Below the pieces are notes generated by a model. That model searched no databases and was not told where the DNA came from. It saw only the letters and a program-made list of their open reading frames with translations. A program made the position numbers and the translations under genes. A stretch of DNA of 64,000 nucleotides from JAKFWF01 sp031429105. Its GTDB lineage: Bacteria; Pseudomonadota; Alphaproteobacteria; Rhizobiales; Hyphomicrobiaceae. This document shows, piece by piece, positions 25,955-34,898 of the stretch; position 1 is the first letter of the stretch, and each line of letters starts with the position of its first letter. Where the stretch lies: the NCBI GenBank assembly GCA_031429105.1, contig JANOYV010000138.1:89335-153334 (forward strand). Reading direction: 5' to 3'.

Positions 25955-27523
25955 TTAGCGGTGTGGGGTGCCGGCAAGCGTAGCAGAAGTTGGCGCCGCA
26001 ATGAGGCGTCCATAAAGGGCCTTGTAGGAGGCGACAGCCTGCGCTGAGGTATAAGTCTGACTGACGCGCGTTCGTAGCGTCTCTCCGTAGTGGCGGCGCT
26101 TGTCGGGATCGCTCAACAGCACGGCCACGGCATCGGCAATCTGCTGCGGCGAAACGAGATCGGTCACGATGCCACCGGCACCCAGCGGTGGTTGCTCGTC
26201 GGCGCGACCTTCGATGATTTCACGGCATGAACCGACGTTGGTTGCGACGAAGGGAATACCGGCGGCTCCCGCTTCCAGCACCACGAGCGGTTGGCTTTCG
26301 CTCAAGCTTGTCAGCACGCAAACATGGATTTGCGACATGAAATCTAGAATGTTGACCGTGCCGGTAAATTCGACCGTGCCATCCAACCCCAGGTCGGCGA
26401 CCAGTTGTGCGCACTCGGCGAAATATCCGGGATCTTCGTCAGTTGGGCCAAGAACCAGTGCGCGCGCATTTGGAATTTTTGCTTTGAGCGCGTGGGCAGC
26501 CGTAATGAAGGATTTTACGTCCTTGATGGGCACGACCCGGCCGATCAATGCCATCGTCGGCGGGACATCAGCAGCGGGCGGCTGCACGCTGGCAAAGCGG
26601 GCAAGATCGATGCCGTTGGCAATGACGGAAAGTTGTCGCGACGTGGCCCCCAGGACGCGCTGGGCGCGCTGGTTATCTTCATAGAGGGTCACCACATCGC
26701 TGCATGCTTCGTAGCAGGTGCGGGCGTAGGCTTCGAACGCTCTGATCCACATATCGCGAAGGTCAAGTCTGGGATCATTCAGCGCGTGCCCCTTCTCGAC
26801 AGTATCCGCGACCCAGTCGGCCATCAGCAGTTCGATTCGCCGCTCATTCGTATAAATGCCGTGCTCGGTGAGGACGGCTGGGCGCCCCGTCTCAATCGCA
26901 GCACGGGCAGCGAGAACGCCAGCGTACCCCGTCGAGATCGTGTGATAGACGGCAGCCTTCGGCAGTTTGAACTCAAGCGTTGCGAACAGGCCACCAAGCA
27001 GCGCGCGCCAAGCCCAGAAAAAATCAAGGAATGAGGAGTACGGCATTGCCTCGTCATACATGCGACGGACGATGTCCCAGGCGACCGGCGAATTGAACAT
27101 CACTTGCGGATCGACCGTCTCGCTAAGCGTTTTGAACGCGGCCATCACCCCGGTCAGCTCGGCTGAGCCGCCATGGTTGATGAATGCGCCAAGCGCGTTG
27201 GCGAAGGCATCCGTGTTGTTCGGCCGACGTTGCCGGATCACCGGGCGTTCGCCGAAATCCTGCAGGTAGAGATGCTGGAAGGAGACCACATTTTCGGGGA
27301 GCGCATATTTCGGCGCCAACGTCGTTGGTCTTGGCCACAGCGTTACGATTGAGAACCGGGTATCGGGTTGGGTTTTGATCAGCCAGTCGATCCAGCCTGA
27401 AACGCCGCCTGCAATGTAGGGGTAGCAGCCCTCGACGATAATGCACACGTCACTGTCAGCTGCTGTCGATGTCTTACCCGAATGGATCGCTTGACTTGAG
27501 GTGGTGCTAACCAGCTGCTGCAT
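25955..27523 (-). CDS. pelF: PelF, GT4 glycosyltransferase
   Basis: This 522-residue cytosolic glycosyltransferase has the PelF start VCIIVEGCYPYIAGGVSGWI (about residues 27-46). Its GT-B C-terminal domain contains ALIGRVVPIKDVKSFI, the EX7E motif in SESQPLVVLEAGAAGIPFV, and NVGSCREIIEG. PelF is the UDP-sugar-using polymerising enzyme of Pel synthesis. Its ATG shares a base with the PelE stop (TAATG), which indicates coupled translation. Confidence 0.9.
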   Translation of the reverse strand: MQQLVSTTSSQAIHSGKTSTAADSDVCIIVEGCYPYIAGGVSGWIDWLIKTQPDTRFSIVTLWPRPTTLAPKYALPENVVSFQHLYLQDFGERPVIRQRRPNNTDAFANALGAFINHGGSAELTGVMAAFKTLSETVDPQVMFNSPVAWDIVRRMYDEAMPYSSFLDFFWAWRALLGGLFATLEFKLPKAAVYHTISTGYAGVLAARAAIETGRPAVLTEHGIYTNERRIELLMADWVADTVEKGHALNDPRLDLRDMWIRAFEAYARTCYEACSDVVTLYEDNQRAQRVLGATSRQLSVIANGIDLARFASVQPPAADVPPTMALIGRVVPIKDVKSFITAAHALKAKIPNARALVLGPTDEDPGYFAECAQLVADLGLDGTVEFTGTVNILDFMSQIHVCVLTSLSESQPLVVLEAGAAGIPFVATNVGSCREIIEGRADEQPPLGAGGIVTDLVSPQQIADAVAVLLSDPDKRRHYGETLRTRVSQTYTSAQAVASYKALYGRLIAAPTSATLAGTPHR

Positions 27524-28563
27524 TATTGCGCCTCGGTGGAGGCGCTAGTCGAAGGTAAAAGGTCACGTACTGCCCGGCGAACGCGATAGTGTTCGTGCGC
27601 ATCGATCCGGGCCAGGCGACGACCGATCCTGAGCCGTGCGAACTGACTTGCCCGCAATAAGCTCTCTTCGATTGCGTGATGCTCGACCACGGGCGTTTTA
27701 GGCAGATGGGCTCGGCTGCGTGGTGGTGTCAAAGTCGAGAGTGCAGGCGTCACGCTCAACCGTGCGGTGATGATCTCAGCCCGAATCCGATCCCCCTCGT
27801 CCAGAAGCCCGCTTGCCAGGCAGCTGCGCAGTTGGCTTGCGGCATTGACCGCTGCTGTCGTCCCCGGCATTGGTTGTAATTCTGCGCCCGCCAATCGATC
27901 AACGAGCGCACGCAAATCGCTGCGCACCTTGGTGGCAACGGCCGCGGCCTGCACACGGATCACCGGCTCGTCGCTTTTCAGCGCAAGCATGAGGGCTGGC
28001 AGGTGATCGGGATGGAAGGAGCGCGCGATGACGCCAAGCGCCACTTGTCGATCAGTCAGCGTGCCGGTCTCCATGATGGATGCAAATGCCGGTGGCGACG
28101 TGCCAGAGAGGTTGGCCGTCCGCCCCGTCGCCACCTGATCGTACAGCTGCGTCACCTCATCGGTATCAACCGCCATCGCTATGCGCTCGTACCACGCGGC
28201 CAACAGCAAGTGGTCGTCAGCGGCCGGGCGCGAAAATGCGATCATCGCAAGGGCGGCAATCGCACCGATGGGGCCAGTTGCTGCAACGGCTATCGCTGTG
28301 ACGAGTGGCATGGCGGCATTGCGTTTGGCACGACCGACCTGGGCAACCCAGAGCCCAAGGAGCCCGACAATGGCAATATGACCCGTGAGAAGTGCAGACC
28401 AGCCGATCGTACCTTTGGAATAGGCATAAATGAGTCCGCTTTCGACAACCGCGGTCACGAAGGCTGGCAACATGATCGGCACGGCAATGACGGCAGTGCC
28501 GATCATGGTGCTAGCGCCAACTGGAATGTTGCCAGGGGTGGCCGGAGTAGATTGGATCACCAT
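27523..28563 (-). CDS. pelE: PelE-like membrane protein
   Basis: This 346-residue protein has three to four N-terminal membrane helices (about residues 18-120). A helical-repeat soluble domain follows, with VIARSFHPDHLPALMLAL and EPVIRVQAAAVATKV, resembling HEAT/TPR repeats, and then a basic C-terminal region. Sequence alone is weakly diagnostic. Position between PelD and PelF, membrane-plus-repeat architecture and size (about 330 in Pseudomonas) make PelE the best call. The start is one base after the PelD stop. Confidence 0.75.
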   Translation of the reverse strand: MVIQSTPATPGNIPVGASTMIGTAVIAVPIMLPAFVTAVVESGLIYAYSKGTIGWSALLTGHIAIVGLLGLWVAQVGRAKRNAAMPLVTAIAVAATGPIGAIAALAMIAFSRPAADDHLLLAAWYERIAMAVDTDEVTQLYDQVATGRTANLSGTSPPAFASIMETGTLTDRQVALGVIARSFHPDHLPALMLALKSDEPVIRVQAAAVATKVRSDLRALVDRLAGAELQPMPGTTAAVNAASQLRSCLASGLLDEGDRIRAEIITARLSVTPALSTLTPPRSRAHLPKTPVVEHHAIEESLLRASQFARLRIGRRLARIDAHEHYRVRRAVRDLLPSTSASTEAQ

Positions 28564-28564
28564 A

Positions 28565-29767
28565 TCAGCGCGTCACCTGGGACTTTGCTGCAGCCATCGT
28601 GCTGTCTGGTTTCCCTGGTGCTGCCGTCGGATCGCGATTAAACCACCGCAGGTGGCGCCAGATCCGTTGTGACGACGCCTCGGCCTTTTCGTTTGGTTGC
28701 GAGGTGAGCGCAACACCAACGATCCCAGTACGGCCGTGTAGCGCCTCCAAGGCAGGCGCCACAACTCCGGCAATCGTCTCAAGCGAAGGCAGTAGGGCCG
28801 GTCCCAGGCTCGCTGGATCAATTTCATCGATTTTGATCATGCCAATCACGCGGGCGGTCGTGTCGGATCCGTGGCGGGAGTGCGCGCGGATAGCCACCGC
28901 CGCTACACCAGCACCTGCGAGTATCTGCTCGCCATCCGCCGTCAGAACAGAGATGCTGCGGCCATCGCCAACGATCGCACGGAACAAGTGTTCGGTCGGT
29001 CCGATCCAAGCGCCTTTGGTGGCATCGCCGAATGGCGGTCCAACTGAGATGCGCCGCATTCCGGTGGCGTCCACTGCGTAAAGCGATGATCTTGCGTTCG
29101 GTATGGCTAGCCCGATGACATGTTGCACCGCCTCGACGAAGTGCTGGTCGCGAACACCGTTGCGGCCATCGTGGTGATCAGCGCTTGCTGCACTTTGCCG
29201 TAACGATTGGAGCGCTGCGAGAACCACTTGAATGTCAGGCTCGCGGCGGGCAGCGATCTGGCGTTCGAGGGCAGTGCTGTGCGCGCGCAGGTTGCGAGCG
29301 TAATCTGCAAGTGTTGCGCGTTGGTTGGCAAGCTCGGTCACCTGCACAAAGAGCGCCTGTTTATGTGCGATCTGGCGCATTCGGAATTGGCCGAGCAGAA
29401 CGGCAGCCCCTACCCACAGGATGGGTTCGATCCAGATCTTGAGGAAGTAGGCAAAATACGTTTCTGACGTCGATTGCTCGGCAAAGCCGTTGAGTGCAGT
29501 CAGGGCGATAGCCACGCTGGCAGCCAATAGCCCGCTGACCGTGCCGTATTGAAGGCTCAACAACAGCACTGGCACCCAAAACGGATGCGGACGGATATCG
29601 GTAATGTCAATCCCGGGATGGAGCCAATCCGCACCGACGATGACGCCGAAGATGATAGCAATCTCCAGCAGTGCCGACAGCGGCGGCAACACTTGAAACG
29701 TGACGTCGGCGACAAGTGGTGTCGCTGGGTTAGTTCGGCGCGCGAGCGGTTCAATCGGGCTCTTCAA
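28565..29767 (-). CDS. pelD: PelD-like GAF membrane protein lacking the GGDEF-like domain
   Basis: This 400-residue protein has N-terminal membrane helices (about residues 30-125), a coiled coil (about 125-185, LFVQVTELANQRATLADYAR) and a GAF domain (about 190-345, RSSLYAVDATGMRRISVG). A roughly 50-residue polar tail is all that remains. Pseudomonas PelD continues into a degenerate GGDEF domain that binds c-di-GMP through RxxD; that domain is missing here. The only available start is TTG 29765-29767, since an in-frame stop lies just upstream. It overlaps the stop of a 37-codon ORF (TTGA), and GGAG lies 8 bases upstream. Confidence 0.8.
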   Translation of the reverse strand: MKSPIEPLARRTNPATPLVADVTFQVLPPLSALLEIAIIFGVIVGADWLHPGIDITDIRPHPFWVPVLLLSLQYGTVSGLLAASVAIALTALNGFAEQSTSETYFAYFLKIWIEPILWVGAAVLLGQFRMRQIAHKQALFVQVTELANQRATLADYARNLRAHSTALERQIAARREPDIQVVLAALQSLRQSAASADHHDGRNGVRDQHFVEAVQHVIGLAIPNARSSLYAVDATGMRRISVGPPFGDATKGAWIGPTEHLFRAIVGDGRSISVLTADGEQILAGAGVAAVAIRAHSRHGSDTTARVIGMIKIDEIDPASLGPALLPSLETIAGVVAPALEALHGRTGIVGVALTSQPNEKAEASSQRIWRHLRWFNRDPTAAPGKPDSTMAAAKSQVTR

Positions 29768-29877
29768 GGCATTGCTCCGAGGGCGTCAGACAACGGTGGT
29801 CCGAAGGCCTGCCCGCTCGGCCAAAGTGTTAGCAGACGCGCAGCCAGGCTGGCAACGAGAGAGACAAGCGCCGACAT
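29764..29877 (-). CDS. 37-residue ORF between pelB-like and pelD genes
   Basis: ATG 29875-29877 opens a 37-codon frame ending in TGA that overlaps the pelD TTG start by 4 bases. It starts 6 bases after the TPR gene stop, with a purine-rich GCGGGGGTTGA upstream. The peptide has a hydrophobic amphipathic N-terminus (ALVSLVASLAARLLTLW) and a Gly/Pro-rich tail. I do not recognise it. It occupies the slot where pelC lies in Pseudomonas but is far too short for PelC and has no lipobox. It may encode a small membrane peptide or serve mainly to couple pelD translation. Confidence 0.45.
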   Translation of the reverse strand: MSALVSLVASLAARLLTLWPSGQAFGPPLSDALGAMP

Positions 29878-29883
29878 TGTAAT

Positions 29884-31419
29884 TCAACCCCCGCTCGATG
29901 TTGATCCGGCACCAAACGGCTGGGCGGTCGGCTGGGCAGGTGGGGTTTGTTTAGCGCGGATGTTGGATAGCGCACCGCCCGGGCGGAACCGATAGCGTCG
30001 GACAACTTTCTTGGGGCGACGGATCATGCGCGGCTCAACCGTGACGCGCTCGAATTGCGCTTGCACCTGGGTATCAACGCCCAGGCGCCGCAAGGCGACG
30101 GTTGCCGCATCGGTGCGCCCGCTGCTGTTCATCAGTTTTGCCCATAGCGACAGCCGCCACTCGTCGAGTTCGTCGACCGGCACAGATGATAGCAGAGTCT
30201 CGCCAGCCTCTGGTGATCCACGACGAAGAGCAACGGCTGCTGCTAGCAGCGGATTTCCAGCGAGGACATCGGGTTGAATTGCAGCCCTGACCGCATCGAA
30301 TTCGGTTTGTCGGCCAGTTGCTGCCAAGGCCTCGGCCAACGCCACGAGATTATCCTGCGGGATCTGGGTCAAGCCAAACCGCTGGGCGCCAAGGTAGGCA
30401 TTTTCGGGATCTTCGGCATCGAGGCAAGCAATGATGAACCGCGACACAAGGTCGATTGCATTGAGCTGAGCCTTCTCGATCCAGCCGCGCAGATAGGTGC
30501 GGGCAGCGAACGTTTCGCCCCGATCCAGCATGACGTCGGCGACGGCTAGCGAAACCGAATCACCTTGCACGGAGATGTCGCGCGTGAGTTCGATCGCCAA
30601 ATCGTGCTTATTGGAAGTCGCCAACGTTTCGATCAGCGAGAGGGCAAGATGAGGATCCTTCGCGCCGCGCAACCAACGCACAGCACGGCGTTGGGCATCG
30701 CGCGATTGATCGAGTTCGAGGAGAATGACGAACAGCTGCATGCGGTCGCCTTCAGTTTTCAAGCGCCGAACGTCATCAACACTTCGAAGCAACGCTGAGG
30801 CCTGCGCCAGATCGCCGTCGACGGCGACGAGCGACGCCAATCTTGTAAGATCTTCGGGGCGGCGGTAGCCGCGCGTGCGACACGTCTGGATTGCCGATTG
30901 CTCGTCAGCCCATTGGGCGCGGCGGCGCAAGATGCCGATCAATTCGCGGCAAGAATCTTCAGAGTAGCGTTGGATGATCTGTGCCTGGAGCGCACGAATA
31001 TAAGCCGGCTCGTCCTGCGTCATCTTGTAGAAGCTAATGGCGCGCCGCTGCACGTTCGGATCGCGGGGGGCGCGCTCGATCAAGGTTTGCAATAACTCAG
31101 CCGCCTTATCGAGTTGACCGAAGTGTTCGTACAAACCCTGCAACTGGTAGAGCGTGCGAAAGCTGCGGTCACCCGCTTGAACGCTTTTCTCGAGTACGGA
31201 CTTGGCTTGTTGCGATTGGCCGTCACGTTCCAACATTGCGACACGTTGGACTTGTCCTGGCAACAAGCGGTAGCCGATGCCCAATGCACCAATGAACAAA
31301 ACCCCCATCACAATCCAATGCGAGGGTAGCCCCGTGAATAAACGCATGCTGGATCGGTCGGTCGCTTTCGAAACCTTGGCAACAGCCGTGGTCGGACTAG
31401 CGGACAAGGCACTATTCAT
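29884..31419 (-). CDS. PelB-like TPR protein without beta-barrel
   Basis: This 511-residue protein has one membrane helix (about residues 35-54, WIVMGVLFIGALGIGYRLL). A long array of TPR-like helical repeats follows (AKSVLEKSVQAGDRSFRTLY, DKAAELLQTLIERAPRDPN), reaching nearly to a short basic, Pro/Gln-rich tail. This matches the anchor-plus-TPR part of Pseudomonas PelB (about 1190 residues), while the outer-membrane porin part is absent. It overlaps the pelA stop by 8 bases. Polymer export through the outer membrane must use another protein or mode, or this protein has a different scaffold role. Confidence 0.72.
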   Translation of the reverse strand: MNSALSASPTTAVAKVSKATDRSSMRLFTGLPSHWIVMGVLFIGALGIGYRLLPGQVQRVAMLERDGQSQQAKSVLEKSVQAGDRSFRTLYQLQGLYEHFGQLDKAAELLQTLIERAPRDPNVQRRAISFYKMTQDEPAYIRALQAQIIQRYSEDSCRELIGILRRRAQWADEQSAIQTCRTRGYRRPEDLTRLASLVAVDGDLAQASALLRSVDDVRRLKTEGDRMQLFVILLELDQSRDAQRRAVRWLRGAKDPHLALSLIETLATSNKHDLAIELTRDISVQGDSVSLAVADVMLDRGETFAARTYLRGWIEKAQLNAIDLVSRFIIACLDAEDPENAYLGAQRFGLTQIPQDNLVALAEALAATGRQTEFDAVRAAIQPDVLAGNPLLAAAVALRRGSPEAGETLLSSVPVDELDEWRLSLWAKLMNSSGRTDAATVALRRLGVDTQVQAQFERVTVEPRMIRRPKKVVRRYRFRPGGALSNIRAKQTPPAQPTAQPFGAGSTSSGG

Positions 31420-33691
31420 GGCACTCGAACCGCACGGTCAGCGGCTCCACGGCGTTCTGCTCGATTGACAGCGAGAGGCGTCCTTGCGGATCGGCCCAGC
31501 GAACTTCCTGAGTGAGGATGCGACCACTACGTTCGACGAAAATCCGAAATCCGCGGTCGGCGGTCGTCGACCAGGTCATGGCGCCTCGCCCATAGCCCTC
31601 AGCCTGCACCTGGAAACCGCAAGAGGTATCCATCCGATTAGACAGAGACCACCGGCTTTCGACGAGGCTTGCGATCTGATCTGTCGGCAAGGGCCGACTA
31701 GTTTCACTGCGCGGCCTTACAGCCACCACCGTGCGCGCAACGGCCGGGTCAAGGGCGACGTACATCGCGCCCTGATGTCGGTTGGCACCGAGGACACCGG
31801 TGCTGCGACCGCTGTCGATTTCGATCGTGTCGGCATCGTCAAACCGGACCGTCGAAAGCGTGCCGCGATTGGTAATGGTCCAGGCCGAGGCATCAACCTG
31901 TTCGATCTCGACGCCGAAAAAGTCATCGGCAATGCCAGCATAGGTCGACGCCGTTACCGGGATGATTTCCGAGCGACGTGCGAGCGCCACAAAATGCTTG
32001 ATGGTCGCTAACGCCGACTCCTTCTCGGCCGAATACATGTGGTAGTACAAATTAAATGGCTTGAGACGTCGTGGTGCTTCGGTATTTTCCAGCGTCTTCT
32101 CCAGCATGAAGAAGCCATAAAACGGCCCGAGCCAGTCATTGGTGTAGGTGTTTTCGTTGCTGTTGACCGCATAGATCTGTCGTTCGCGGCCAACGGGCCG
32201 GGCGATCGGCGGCACGAACAGGACCGAGGGGAACTCTCGGTCGAAACGGCTGTCACCGCCGTTCATGTTGCGCACGCCAGCGGCACGGGTCGCGGCAACC
32301 GCTGCCTCGTGAGGCGTCGTATCACCACTCCATAGGTAGATCTTCGCCTTCTTGCCAACAGGGGCCAATGTTTCGGCAATATTGAGCGCGCCCTGCACTT
32401 CTTGGGTGAGATCGAAAGGTTCCTTGAGGTAGGTACGCGGCAGAATGTTCGAACCCGCGATGTATTTGTTGGTTTTGTCGGCGGCCATCGTCTTGCCAGC
32501 CGCCCTGAAAACCACACTGCGCAATTGGTCGGCGACGGTCGAGGTGGGGCGCGCGGCTTTCTCGATCAGTACTTCTTCTGCGGCCCGATTGTAGGACGCA
32601 AAGTAGCTCCAGTTGAATGGGTGCGTATACGTATGGCTGGCAACTTCGACCTGCGGCAGGGCATAGATCTTGCGTGCGATCTCGCGGCCGATCAATGTAC
32701 CGCCGAGTTCCGGTATAACGTCGCCGGCAATCACGCCGACCGAGACCGACAGGTCTGGATACGGCACAATGACTTCGCGGCGGATCACCTCGGCCGAGAA
32801 CACCTGCGCCTCGCGATAGCCTTCGACGTCCGAGACATTGTTCCATCCATCGCCGTCGATATGGCTGAAATACATACGACGTCCGGCCAGCGTCGTGACG
32901 TCGGGGACGGGGAAGCGATCGTCACCGAACGCCTTCTTGAAAAACAAAAACGGATTGACCGTCCATTGCATCCTCTCGGTGTTCGGCTCGTACTGGATGG
33001 TATATTCGTCGGCGACATATCCACCAGCTGGACTTGTGGTTATCAAGACCGCTTCATTCTCACCGACACGGGCCGGCGCTCGGGCCGACAGATGCACGGT
33101 CGCTTTGCCTGGTATCGCAGTGAAGACGCGGAAATCTGGCAGTGATTTGTCGAGCGCGCGCTCAAATCCAGCCATAGTAGGGTCCATCGTCGTTATGCGG
33201 GCGTGGTGGGTGACGGCAATGAACTGATGTACTGGCGTGAGGCCGACGCGGGCCAAAATGCGGGTCGCGATAACGGACGATACCGATGGTTCCGGTGGCG
33301 CCATCTCGGCAAAAAATACATACCGAGTACCGGCTGCCGTGACTTGATCGAGCCACGCCAAATAGCTATCTGGCGCGCGCATCGGCTCGATGAACCAAGT
33401 GAGAATGCCCCGGTACCGGCTCATGTCACCGATGGCTGGCAGCGTTCCGTTCACATCGACATAGTGGATCTTATACCCCAGCCAGTTGAGCGGCATTTCG
33501 GCCAACTGGTGAATGCGGGTCGTCTGCGGGGTCTTTTCGTGTCGGCTGTCATAGAGCGCGATGATCTCGCGCCGAACGGTTCGGCCCGCATATTCAATGT
33601 CCAAGGCAGCCGCAGGTCGCACCACGCCCGAACTGGCCAAAAATGCCAGGAGCAGCAGACCTGATCGAAGATGGTGCAGCAGGTACGTCAT
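31412..33691 (-). CDS. pelA: PelA-like polysaccharide deacetylase without hydrolase domain
   Basis: This 759-residue exported protein has a signal peptide (residues 1-29, ending RPAAA), a domain of about 240 residues resembling the middle part of PelA, and a deacetylase domain. The deacetylase has metal-ligand motifs HIDGDGW (about 277-283) and ASHTYTHPFNW (about 358-368), then a C-terminal beta-sandwich-like region. In Pseudomonas PelA a GH114/GH166 hydrolase domain comes first; it is absent here. ATG 33689-33691 is preferred over TTG 33721 because the signal peptide begins there. First gene of the minus-strand pel operon; N-deacetylation of the polymer is the inferred role. Confidence 0.83.
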   Translation of the reverse strand: MTYLLHHLRSGLLLLAFLASSGVVRPAAALDIEYAGRTVRREIIALYDSRHEKTPQTTRIHQLAEMPLNWLGYKIHYVDVNGTLPAIGDMSRYRGILTWFIEPMRAPDSYLAWLDQVTAAGTRYVFFAEMAPPEPSVSSVIATRILARVGLTPVHQFIAVTHHARITTMDPTMAGFERALDKSLPDFRVFTAIPGKATVHLSARAPARVGENEAVLITTSPAGGYVADEYTIQYEPNTERMQWTVNPFLFFKKAFGDDRFPVPDVTTLAGRRMYFSHIDGDGWNNVSDVEGYREAQVFSAEVIRREVIVPYPDLSVSVGVIAGDVIPELGGTLIGREIARKIYALPQVEVASHTYTHPFNWSYFASYNRAAEEVLIEKAARPTSTVADQLRSVVFRAAGKTMAADKTNKYIAGSNILPRTYLKEPFDLTQEVQGALNIAETLAPVGKKAKIYLWSGDTTPHEAAVAATRAAGVRNMNGGDSRFDREFPSVLFVPPIARPVGRERQIYAVNSNENTYTNDWLGPFYGFFMLEKTLENTEAPRRLKPFNLYYHMYSAEKESALATIKHFVALARRSEIIPVTASTYAGIADDFFGVEIEQVDASAWTITNRGTLSTVRFDDADTIEIDSGRSTGVLGANRHQGAMYVALDPAVARTVVAVRPRSETSRPLPTDQIASLVESRWSLSNRMDTSCGFQVQAEGYGRGAMTWSTTADRGFRIFVERSGRILTQEVRWADPQGRLSLSIEQNAVEPLTVRFECHE

Positions 33692-33810
33692 GGCCTCATC
33701 GTATGCCCTATTCGAATTCAAATCGGAACACCCCGCGACGTCCAGAACAAGGCAAAACGTTCATCACGTCTACCAAACCACAAGGGATCGTGAACTTGGC
33801 CCGCCGACCA

Positions 33811-33835
33811 CAATGTTCTAATGCTTGGAACATTG
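33811..33835. promoter_or_regulatory. Dyad between pelA and the RimK-like gene
   Basis: CAATGTTC (33811-33818) and GAACATTG (33828-33835) are perfect 8-bp arms separated by 9 bases. The site is in the 190-bp divergent region, 46 bp before the RimK-like ATG and 119 bp before the pelA ATG. Spacing and symmetry suit a dimeric repressor or activator site. The regulator is not identifiable from the window. Confidence 0.45.
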
Positions 33836-33881
33836 CGCGAAGGGCTGCCTTCGCCACCTTGGTTTTGTTGAGGAGACAGCC

Positions 33882-34787
33882 ATGCGGCTGGCCATGCTCG
33901 CCCGCAATCCGGGCCTTTATTCACACCAGCGGCTGGTGGCTGCAGCGCGCGCGCGCAATCATGACATTGACGTGATCAATACGCTGCACGTGCATATGAA
34001 TATCACTTCGAATCGTCCAACCCTGCGTTACGGGGGGGAAACATTGCCGATCTACGACGCAGTCATCCCCAGAATTGGCGCGTCAATCACGCATTATGGA
34101 TTGGCGGTCTTGCGCCAGTTTGAAATGCAAGGCGTGTACCCGCTCAACGAGAGCGTCGCCATTGGACGATCGCGCGATAAGTTACGAGCACTTCAGCTAT
34201 TGGCACGCGACGGCATTGGCCTGCCGGTGACGGCCTTTGCGCATGGGCCGCGCAAGGCCGAAGAAGTGATCAAGGAAGTGGGCGGCACGCCTGTCGTCAT
34301 CAAATTGCTGGAGGGCACGCAAGGGATGGGCGTGGTGTTGGCTGAAACAGACGCCAGTGCGAAATCGATCATCGAGGCTTTTAGTGCGGCCAACATCAAC
34401 ATCATGGTGCAGGAGTTTATTCGGGAGGCCGACGGTAGCGATATTCGTGCGTTTGTCGTCGGCACCAAGGTGATCGCTGCCATGCGACGGACTGGCGGCA
34501 AGGGTGAATTTCGCTCAAACCTGCATCGCGGAGGCAAGGGGGAGATCATCAAACTGCAACCCGAGGAGATCGATGCGGCGCTGCGTTCGGCCCGCGTGCT
34601 CGGACTGAACGTCTGTGGCGTTGATATGCTGCGCGCCAAGCGCGGGCCCGTGGTGATTGAAGTGAACTCGTCACCAGGCCTTGAAGGTATCGAGCGGGCA
34701 ACCGACATCGATATTGCGAGCGAAGTGATCAAATTTCTCGAACACCACGCCCGCCACGGTGAAACTGAAACCAAGGGGCACGGTTGA
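33882..34787 (+). CDS. rimK: RimK-type ATP-grasp ligase
   Basis: This 301-residue ATP-grasp enzyme of the RimK (alpha-L-glutamate ligase) family contains AVIPRIGASITHYGLAVLRQFE, TPVVIKLLEGTQGMGVVLAE, VQEFIREADGSDIRAFVVG, RSNLHRGGKGE and VIEVNSSPGLEGIE, with metal-binding Glu and Asn. RimK adds glutamates to ribosomal protein S6 C-terminus; other members ligate glutamate to other targets. GAGGAG lies 6-7 bases before ATG 33882. It is separated by only three genes from the larger amidoligase locus, but a functional link is speculative. Confidence 0.87.
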   Translation: MRLAMLARNPGLYSHQRLVAAARARNHDIDVINTLHVHMNITSNRPTLRYGGETLPIYDAVIPRIGASITHYGLAVLRQFEMQGVYPLNESVAIGRSRDKLRALQLLARDGIGLPVTAFAHGPRKAEEVIKEVGGTPVVIKLLEGTQGMGVVLAETDASAKSIIEAFSAANINIMVQEFIREADGSDIRAFVVGTKVIAAMRRTGGKGEFRSNLHRGGKGEIIKLQPEEIDAALRSARVLGLNVCGVDMLRAKRGPVVIEVNSSPGLEGIERATDIDIASEVIKFLEHHARHGETETKGHG

Positions 34788-34898
34788 TAGACGGGATCAC
34801 AACCGATTTATTCTGCCCATATGCGCGCCCGATTCTGTAATCGGGCGAAATACCGAATACCTTCGTTACGACCATCACCCAAGTAAGTGGAGCCTCGC

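Noticed and set aside
29764..29877. The 37-codon ORF as a PelC homologue
   Set aside because: PelC is a lipoprotein of about 170 residues; this ORF has no lipobox and is far too short.
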